Assembly: GCA_902563505.1 (NCBI GenBank)
Contig: CACEXK010000009.1
Span: 1 to 45,206, forward strand
Length of the DNA: 45,206 bases
DNA from: an uncultured Alphaproteobacteria bacterium
GTDB lineage: Bacteria > Pseudomonadota > Alphaproteobacteria > Methylaequorales > Methylaequoraceae
Direction of reading: 5' to 3'
Under the pieces are notes generated by a model. That model did not search any database. It saw nothing but the letters and a program-made list of their open reading frames with translations, and was not told the DNA's origin. Both the position numbers and the translations under genes were made by a program. Positions 40,099 through 45,206 of the stretch are shown here, in pieces (within the stretch, counting starts at the first letter, position 1; each line of letters opens with the position of its first letter).

Positions 40099-41523
40099 TT
40101 ACTTTTTTTTTATAGATGAGAATGCATTTAATGCTTTTTCCCGTGAATTTTTCAAATCAACTAAGGGAATTGGGTAATTAATCCCAAGTTTGAAGTTTAA
40201 TTGATCACATAGTTCATCAGGTAATTCCCAGGGTGAATATAAATATTTGAGGGGGAGATTCTTTAATTCTGGTACATACTTGAGGATATAATTACCTGTT
40301 GGGTCAAATTTTTGAGCTTGGGTAACTGGATTAAAAATTCTGAAATATGGAGCTGCATCAGCCCCTGTTCCAGCAACCCATTGCCAACCTGAACAATTGC
40401 TTGCCAAATCTGCATCAAATAGACAATCCCAAAACCATTCTTCACCTTTTTTCCAATGATGAAGTAAATTTTTAACTAAGAAAGAACCAACAATCATTCT
40501 CACTCTATTATGCATATAACCAGTTTGCCAAAGTTCTCGCATTCCTGCATCTACGATTGGATAGCCTGTTTTACCAGTTTTCCAAAGTTTAAAATATTCA
40601 TTATTCTCCTCCCAAACAAAGTGATCAAATTTTGATTGGAGATTTTTATTTATTATTTGGGGAAAATGATAAAGCAGATAATATGAAAACTCTCGCCAAC
40701 CCAATTCACTCTTAAAAGTTTCAATATTTTCATTTGAGTCATTATTTTTTTCTAAGTTTTGAACATTGTACCATAATGTATTTGGTGAAATTTGGCCCCA
40801 GTGAATGTAAGGAGAAAGTCTCGAGACATTTTTTTTCTCCGGAAAATTTCTCCCTTCTTTGTAATCTTTAAGACCATATTTAAAAAAAGAGTTCATCAAT
40901 TCTTGCGCATATTCTTCGCCAATTTTCCATTCATTCTTAATATTTGACACCCATTTTTTTTTTGGTACTAAATTCAATGATTCAAGGGAATTTGATTTAA
41001 AAGAATCAAAAATTTTTTTTACTTTTTTCGTTACAGGTTGTCTCGGTGGAGGTCGATTCAAACAACCCTTTTTGTAAAAAGGGGTGAAAACTTTATAAGG
41101 ACTACTATCATTTTTAAGGACTTCAGAAGGTTCCCAAAGTAAAGAGCCATTAAAAGATTTTACATTATCAACATTTTGTCTTAATTTTTTTTTGATTATA
41201 ATATCAGATTCTAAATCATTTGGTTCGTAAGATCTATTCCATGAAACAGATCTGACATCAAATCTATCTATTAGTTTTTCAAAGATTTCTAGCGGCCAAC
41301 CTTTAAAAAAAACAAGGTTACCAGAAATTTGTTTGTTCAAATACTCAAGTGAATTATGTAACCATACTTTGCCGGCAGCCCCAATATACCTATTAGAAGA
41401 CTCCTCATTAAGAATAAAAATAAATAATACCGGTTCACTAAATGATGCAAGATAATTTATAGATGGGTTATCTGATAATCTCAAGTCTTTTCTAAACCAA
41501 TGTATCGCAATTTTATCTTTCAT
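40099..41523 (-). CDS. phrB: Deoxyribodipyrimidine photolyase, class I CPD type
   Basis: A 474-residue light-driven repair enzyme for cyclobutane dimers. The Rossmann-like antenna domain starts IAIHWFRKDLRLSDNPSINY. The FAD domain has GRNFPEKKNVSRLSPYIHWG, ELGWREFSYYLLYHFP, TGYPIVDAGMRELWQTGYMH and NRVRMIVGSFLVKNLLHHW. The FDADLASNCSGWQWVAGTGA segment with DAAPYFRIFNPVTQAQKFDP is the most conserved part. It lies 4 bases upstream of the second photolyase-like gene and probably heads a photorepair operon. Confidence 0.95.
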   Translation of the reverse strand: MKDKIAIHWFRKDLRLSDNPSINYLASFSEPVLFIFILNEESSNRYIGAAGKVWLHNSLEYLNKQISGNLVFFKGWPLEIFEKLIDRFDVRSVSWNRSYEPNDLESDIIIKKKLRQNVDNVKSFNGSLLWEPSEVLKNDSSPYKVFTPFYKKGCLNRPPPRQPVTKKVKKIFDSFKSNSLESLNLVPKKKWVSNIKNEWKIGEEYAQELMNSFFKYGLKDYKEGRNFPEKKNVSRLSPYIHWGQISPNTLWYNVQNLEKNNDSNENIETFKSELGWREFSYYLLYHFPQIINKNLQSKFDHFVWEENNEYFKLWKTGKTGYPIVDAGMRELWQTGYMHNRVRMIVGSFLVKNLLHHWKKGEEWFWDCLFDADLASNCSGWQWVAGTGADAAPYFRIFNPVTQAQKFDPTGNYILKYVPELKNLPLKYLYSPWELPDELCDQLNFKLGINYPIPLVDLKNSREKALNAFSSIKKK

Positions 41524-41584
41524 TTTTTTTATTTTTTCTTATTATAATATTGAATCCAAGTATTTATATTTATTACTTAAAATA

Positions 41585-42019
41585 ATGATTTCAATAGTAA
41601 GAACCATTTTTGAAATACTGTATCTATTCTCAATTTTATTTCTCGTTAAAAAATATATTAATTTATTTAGAAATGTTGTTGCATTAAGGCGTGAAACAAA
41701 AACTTCAATTGGTTCAAAAAATAAAAAATTAGATAGGGCTATACGAGCTCATGCAAATTTTTGTGAAACCGTTCCTATCGCTTTACTTTTAACTATGATT
41801 CTTTATTTCCAGAACCTGCTCTATATCGCATTGCCATCACTTTTGATGCTGGTAATCGGAAGAATAATTCATGCAAAGGCAATCTCCGACATTAATGAGA
41901 ATATTAAGATGAGAGTAATTGGAATGAAATTAACTATTTATTCAATCAAAGTATCATCTTTTGGCATTATATTTTATATACTGCAAATTATTTATTATTA
42001 TTTTAAGTCAGGTTATTAA
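41585..42019 (+). CDS. MAPEG-family membrane protein
   Basis: A 144-residue membrane protein with four helices. The RAIRAHANFCETVPIALLLT block (about residues 52-71) is the MAPEG signature, where Arg and Glu-x-x-Pro help bind glutathione in eukaryotic members. The bacterial role is not established. The gene is divergent from phrB with 61 bases between starts. Confidence 0.82.
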   Translation: MISIVRTIFEILYLFSILFLVKKYINLFRNVVALRRETKTSIGSKNKKLDRAIRAHANFCETVPIALLLTMILYFQNLLYIALPSLLMLVIGRIIHAKAISDINENIKMRVIGMKLTIYSIKVSSFGIIFYILQIIYYYFKSGY

Positions 42020-42056
42020 TCATATTTCTACCACACACATACCACATGTTGTATCT

Positions 42057-42148
42057 TGGCGGAGAGGAAGGGATTCGAACCCTCGATAGATGTTACCACC
42101 TATAACGGTTTAGCAAACCGTCGCCTTCAGCCACTCGGCCACCTCTCC
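42057..42148 (-). tRNA. tRNA-Ser (anticodon GCT), CCA encoded
   Basis: A 92-base type II cloverleaf with acceptor GGAGAGG/CCTCTCC and an anticodon arm ACGGT-TTGCTAA-ACCGT, giving GCT at 34-36. A long variable arm (TATAGGTGGTAACATCTAT) and a T-arm GAGGG-TTCGAAT-CCCTT follow, ending GCCA. The long variable arm confirms serine. Confidence 0.97.
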
Positions 42149-42151
42149 TCA

Positions 42152-43603
42152 TTATTTTGAAAGTAATTCTTTCAATAAATTATTGACAACTTGAGGATTC
42201 GCCTTTCCTTTTGACTCTTTCATAACCTGACCAACAAAAAAGCCAAAAAGTTTATCTTTTCCCGATTTATAATCATCTACCATTTTTGCATTTTTTTGTA
42301 AAACAGATTTAACCAAATCTTCGATTTCTGCTTGATCAGAAATCTGTTCAATGCCCTTATCTTTTATGAAATCATTAGCATTCTTATCTGATTTTAAATA
42401 ATCTTCAAACACCTCTTTCGCTTGTCTATTTGAAATCTTACCATCTGAAATTAGATCAATTAAAGATCCAAGTTTTTGAGCTGATATTTTAGAATCTGAG
42501 AGTTCAATATTTTTTTTATTTAAATAGGAAAATAATTCTCCGGTTAACCAGCTAACTACAAGCTTAGGCTGGCGAGTTTCAGCTAATTCTTCGAAGTAGT
42601 CAGCAATATATTTATCACTTACGAGAATCTCAGCATCATAATTTTTTAAACTATAATTTTCAATAAATCTCTCCTTTTTTTTATCTGGAAGTTCTGGCAT
42701 TGTTTTTTTGAGATTCTGAATTTTATTTTCTGATATTATAAGTGGTGGTAAATCTGGGTCCGGAAAATACCTGTAATCATGTGACTCTTCTTTACCCCTC
42801 ATAGATCTTGTCTCACACTTGTTCGGATCAAAAAGTCTAGTCTCTTGCTTAATCAGTTCACCTTGTTCTAATATTTCAACCTGTCTTTTTGCTTCATATT
42901 CAATTGCTTGTTGAATAAATTTAATTGAGTTAACATTTTTTATTTCACACCTAGTTCCAAGAGGTTTTCCAATTTTCCTGACTGAAACATTAACATCTGC
43001 TCTCATATTACCCTTTTCCATATTTCCATCACAACTTCCAACATATCTTAGGATTGACCTTAGTTTTTTAACATATTCAGCAACTTCTTCTGGACTCCTC
43101 AAATCAGGTTCAGAAACAATTTCCATTAGGGCACAACCTGATCTATTTAAATCAATAAATGAATTTTTCACATCTTGATCATGTATACTTTTTCCTGCAT
43201 CTTGCTCGAGATGAAGTCTCGTTATACCAATTTTTTTTTGACCATGGTTTGTATCAATAATTAAAGAACCCTCACCAACAATTGGTTTTTCAAATTGAGA
43301 AATTTGATATCCTTGGGGTAAATCAGGATAAAAATAATTTTTCCTGTCAAATATTGAAATATTATTAATTTTTGCATTCAAACTCAATCCAGTCAAAATG
43401 GCCTGATCAACACAATATTCATTAATAACTGGTAATGCCCCAGGCATTCCTGAATCTACAAGCTCTACTTGAGAATTTGGTTCTGCCCCCCAATCTGTTG
43501 AAGCTGGTGAAAAGAGTTTAGAATTCGATTTGATTTGGGCATGAACTTCTAAACCCAAGATCACCTCCCATTTATCAGTCTTTCCTTCAATAAAGTAAGT
43601 AAT
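42152..43603 (-). CDS. gatB: Asp/Glu-tRNA amidotransferase subunit B with an apparent AUU start
   Basis: GatB, about 483 residues, of the GatCAB complex that converts Glu-tRNA(Gln) and Asp-tRNA(Asn) to the amides. Clear motifs are VILGLEVHAQIKSNSKLFSP, DRKNYFYPDLPQGYQISQFE, HLEQDAGKSIHD, DLNRSGCALMEIVSEPDLRS and YRYFPDPDLPPL. The C-terminal YqeY-like tail ends QVMKESKGKANPQVVNNLLK. A GTG at 43564 would cut off the conserved GKTDKWE region, which lies in frame upstream, and lacks a spaced Shine-Dalgarno. The frame continues upstream to ATT at 43601-43603, which overlaps the gatA stop as TAATT, so I assign that as start. Confidence 0.9.
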   Translation of the reverse strand: MTYFIEGKTDKWEVILGLEVHAQIKSNSKLFSPASTDWGAEPNSQVELVDSGMPGALPVINEYCVDQAILTGLSLNAKINNISIFDRKNYFYPDLPQGYQISQFEKPIVGEGSLIIDTNHGQKKIGITRLHLEQDAGKSIHDQDVKNSFIDLNRSGCALMEIVSEPDLRSPEEVAEYVKKLRSILRYVGSCDGNMEKGNMRADVNVSVRKIGKPLGTRCEIKNVNSIKFIQQAIEYEAKRQVEILEQGELIKQETRLFDPNKCETRSMRGKEESHDYRYFPDPDLPPLIISENKIQNLKKTMPELPDKKKERFIENYSLKNYDAEILVSDKYIADYFEELAETRQPKLVVSWLTGELFSYLNKKNIELSDSKISAQKLGSLIDLISDGKISNRQAKEVFEDYLKSDKNANDFIKDKGIEQISDQAEIEDLVKSVLQKNAKMVDDYKSGKDKLFGFFVGQVMKESKGKANPQVVNNLLKELLSK

Positions 43604-45054
43604 TAAAATTCTCTACTATCCTCCAGAAACTTTCCTCCAGCTAAAACTGAAACTTCATCAAAAGGCTTTCCAATCAATTGAAGACCTATTGGAAGACTTT
43701 TATCATTTAAACCTCCAGTAACAGAAATTGCTGGCAGACCAGCAAGACTGGCTGGCACAGTTAAAACATCATTTAAATACATTTCTATAGGATCATTTTG
43801 TTTTTCACCTATTCCAAAAGCAACATTTGGAGTTGTTGGCGTTAGAATAAGATCACACTTTTTAAAAGCATTTTCAAAATCATTAAAAATTAATTTCCTA
43901 ACTTTTAATGCCTTCAAGTAATAAGCATCATAATAGCCTGCAGAAAGTACATAAGTTCCAATCATAAGTCTTCGTTTAACTTCATCGCCAAACCCTGATG
44001 ATCTCGTGCATTCATATAAATCAAGCAACTCATCAGCTTTTTCACGAAAACCGTATCTAACTCCATCGTACCTAGCTAAATTTGCTGAAGCCTCTGCCGG
44101 GGCAATGATATAATAAGTTGGTAATGCAAATTCTGTGTGAGGAAGACTTATATCTATAATCTCAGCTCCATTATCTTTAAATAATTTTACGGAATTTTCC
44201 CAACATTCTTTTATTTGTGAATTCAAACCTTCGATAATATATTCCTTAGGTAATCCAATCTTTATTTTTTTTAAGTCAAGATTTTTGTAATCAAGAAAAT
44301 TTGGAACTCTATTCTTAGAACTAGTTGAATCTTTTTGATCATATCCACTCATCGCTTGAAGCATTAATGCTGCATCATTTACACTTTTTGTTAATGGACC
44401 TGCTTGATCAAGAGATGAAGCAAAAGCAACCATTCCAAATCTAGAGCATCTTCCATATGTAGGCTTTAATCCAACTAATCCGCAAAATGATGCAGGCTGA
44501 CGAATTGATCCTCCGGTATCAGAACCTGTTGCACCTAAACATTGTCCAGAGGCCACGGCTGCAGCTGAACCTCCAGATGATCCGCCGGGAACAAGTTTTT
44601 TTATTGATTCTTTTTCTTTAAGAGGGTTTTCAACATTTCCAAAAAAACTAGTTGTATTGGCTGAACCCATGGCAAATTCATCCATATTAGTCTTACCAAG
44701 CATAACAGCTCCATTATCCCACAAATTCTTAGAAACAGTTGATTCATAGAATGGTATGAAATTTTCGAGTATTCTTGAACCTGCTGTTGTTTTTACTCCA
44801 TTGGTACAAAAAAGGTCTTTCATTCCGATTGGAATGCCCTCAAGAATTCCAATATCTAATCCTCCAGAAATTTTTTCATCTGACTTTTTTGCCATCTTCA
44901 AAGCAATTTCTGGGGTTTGTGTGATGTAGCAATTCAAACCCTTATTTTCTTCAATTTTTCCAATATAGTAATTTGTTAACTCAACTGAGGAAATTTCTTT
45001 TTTTAAAAGATTTTCTCTTGCGGAAGTTATATTTAAATTACTCAATTCACTCAT
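43603..45054 (-). CDS. gatA: Asp/Glu-tRNA amidotransferase subunit A
   Basis: A 483-residue amidase-signature enzyme that frees ammonia from glutamine for GatB. The Ser-cisSer-Lys triad is readable as Lys79 (GIPIGMKDLFC), Ser159 (VPGGSSGGSAAAVASG) and Ser183 (GSDTGGSIRQPASFCG). GLKPTYGRCSRFGMVAFASS and QAGPLTKSVNDAALML follow, and TLTPTTPNVAFGIGE-like residues lie near the C-terminus. It starts inside the gatC stop (ATGA, 4 bases) and its stop shares one base with the proposed gatB start. The organism thus probably makes Gln- or Asn-tRNA by the indirect route. Confidence 0.96.
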   Translation of the reverse strand: MSELSNLNITSARENLLKKEISSVELTNYYIGKIEENKGLNCYITQTPEIALKMAKKSDEKISGGLDIGILEGIPIGMKDLFCTNGVKTTAGSRILENFIPFYESTVSKNLWDNGAVMLGKTNMDEFAMGSANTTSFFGNVENPLKEKESIKKLVPGGSSGGSAAAVASGQCLGATGSDTGGSIRQPASFCGLVGLKPTYGRCSRFGMVAFASSLDQAGPLTKSVNDAALMLQAMSGYDQKDSTSSKNRVPNFLDYKNLDLKKIKIGLPKEYIIEGLNSQIKECWENSVKLFKDNGAEIIDISLPHTEFALPTYYIIAPAEASANLARYDGVRYGFREKADELLDLYECTRSSGFGDEVKRRLMIGTYVLSAGYYDAYYLKALKVRKLIFNDFENAFKKCDLILTPTTPNVAFGIGEKQNDPIEMYLNDVLTVPASLAGLPAISVTGGLNDKSLPIGLQLIGKPFDEVSVLAGGKFLEDSREF

Positions 45055-45206
45055 TCCACAACCTTTGGCACAACAAAAAATCCAGATTTTTTTTCAGGAG
45101 AGTTTTTTAATATTTTTTCATTAGAAAAATTAGTCTCTGATTTATCTTTCCTCATAACCATTGATTCATTAAATACAGAAAGCATGGGTTCTACATTTTT
45201 GGTATC
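45051..45206 (-). CDS. gatC: Asp/Glu-tRNA amidotransferase subunit C, C-terminal part
   Basis: The last 51 residues of GatC are present; the gene runs off the right edge. The segment begins DTKNVEPMLSVFNESMVMRK and ends KSGFFVVPKVVE, matching the family end (V-x-P-M ... LR-x-D ... FFVVPKVIE). GatC stabilises GatA within GatCAB. The TGA overlaps the gatA ATG by 4 bases. Confidence 0.92.
   Translation of the reverse strand, partial: DTKNVEPMLSVFNESMVMRKDKSETNFSNEKILKNSPEKKSGFFVVPKVVE

Noticed and set aside
43562-43564. GTG start for gatB
   Set aside because: It would remove the conserved GKTDKWE segment, and the GGGAG before it has no spacing for use as a ribosome site.
1-45206. Insertion sequences, prophage, integrase or attachment-site duplication near the two tRNA genes
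   Set aside because: No transposase or integrase reading frame and no tRNA 3'-end repeat was found; the flanking genes are ordinary chromosomal genes.

Overview
The window is a stretch of AT-rich chromosome (by eye near 30% G+C) from an alphaproteobacterium, most likely a streamlined marine one. The lineage signal comes from a TrcR/DUF1013 regulator, a COQ9-family gene divergent from rpsU, the three-piece transhydrogenase pntAA-pntAB-pntB, DUF1244, a single-Cys rpmJ, and gatCAB. Genes are packed extremely tightly, with 1-20 base overlaps both within operons and between convergent neighbours. No insertion sequence, prophage, integrase or CRISPR array is visible. The order cannot be settled from this sequence alone.

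Layout. 1-3.5 kb: end of a quinone oxidoreductase, trcR, a small DUF465 gene, purEK, coq9, rpsU. 3.5-8.1 kb (minus): transhydrogenase and oligoendopeptidase F. 8.1-13.4 kb: acyl-CoA ligase, a three-gene operon (N-formylglutamate amidohydrolase family, DUF1244, sugar-nucleotide epimerase), pyruvate kinase, rpmJ. 13.4-16.5 kb: a TRAP transporter whose TakP-like binding protein lies tail-to-tail with its permease genes and directly behind a tRNA-Val. 16.5-34.3 kb: a flagellar island. 34.3-42.0 kb: metallo-hydrolase, EamA transporter, type III decarboxylase, 1-Cys peroxiredoxin, a photorepair cluster (DUF2256, DCC protein, FeS-BCP-like photolyase, class I photolyase) and a MAPEG protein. 42.0 kb to the end: tRNA-Ser and gatB-gatA-gatC.

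The flagellar island holds a regulatory/export operon (flhA-flhF-flhG-fliA plus an orphan gene), an H-ring and assembly operon (flgP-flgT-lysM-flgA-flgM-flgN-like-DUF2802), a rod/hook operon (flgB-C-D-E-F with a 1305-residue FlgE) and a lone flgG-like gene. I read four convincing sigma-54 promoters, a weaker fifth, and one sigma-28 promoter. Together they suggest a hierarchy: sigma-54 switches on the basal body, export gate, FliA and H-ring genes, and FliA then feeds flgM/flgN, which hold FliA back. Two uncharacterised minus-strand genes, an acidic Lys/Glu-rich protein and a small lipoprotein, seem to belong to this regulon because the weaker sigma-54 promoter shares its -12 hexamer with the flgB promoter.

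The points I find most unusual are: rpsU with no ATG/GTG/TTG start (apparent AUA), gatB with an apparent AUU start overlapping the gatA stop, a back-to-back sigma-54 promoter pair sharing one TTGCAA, a probably leaderless sigma-54 transcript for flgG, a Vibrio-type H-ring gene set in an alphaproteobacterium, a very large hook protein, a prokaryotic (6-4)-type photolyase lacking the Fe-S loop, and a tRNA-Val with C at position 33.
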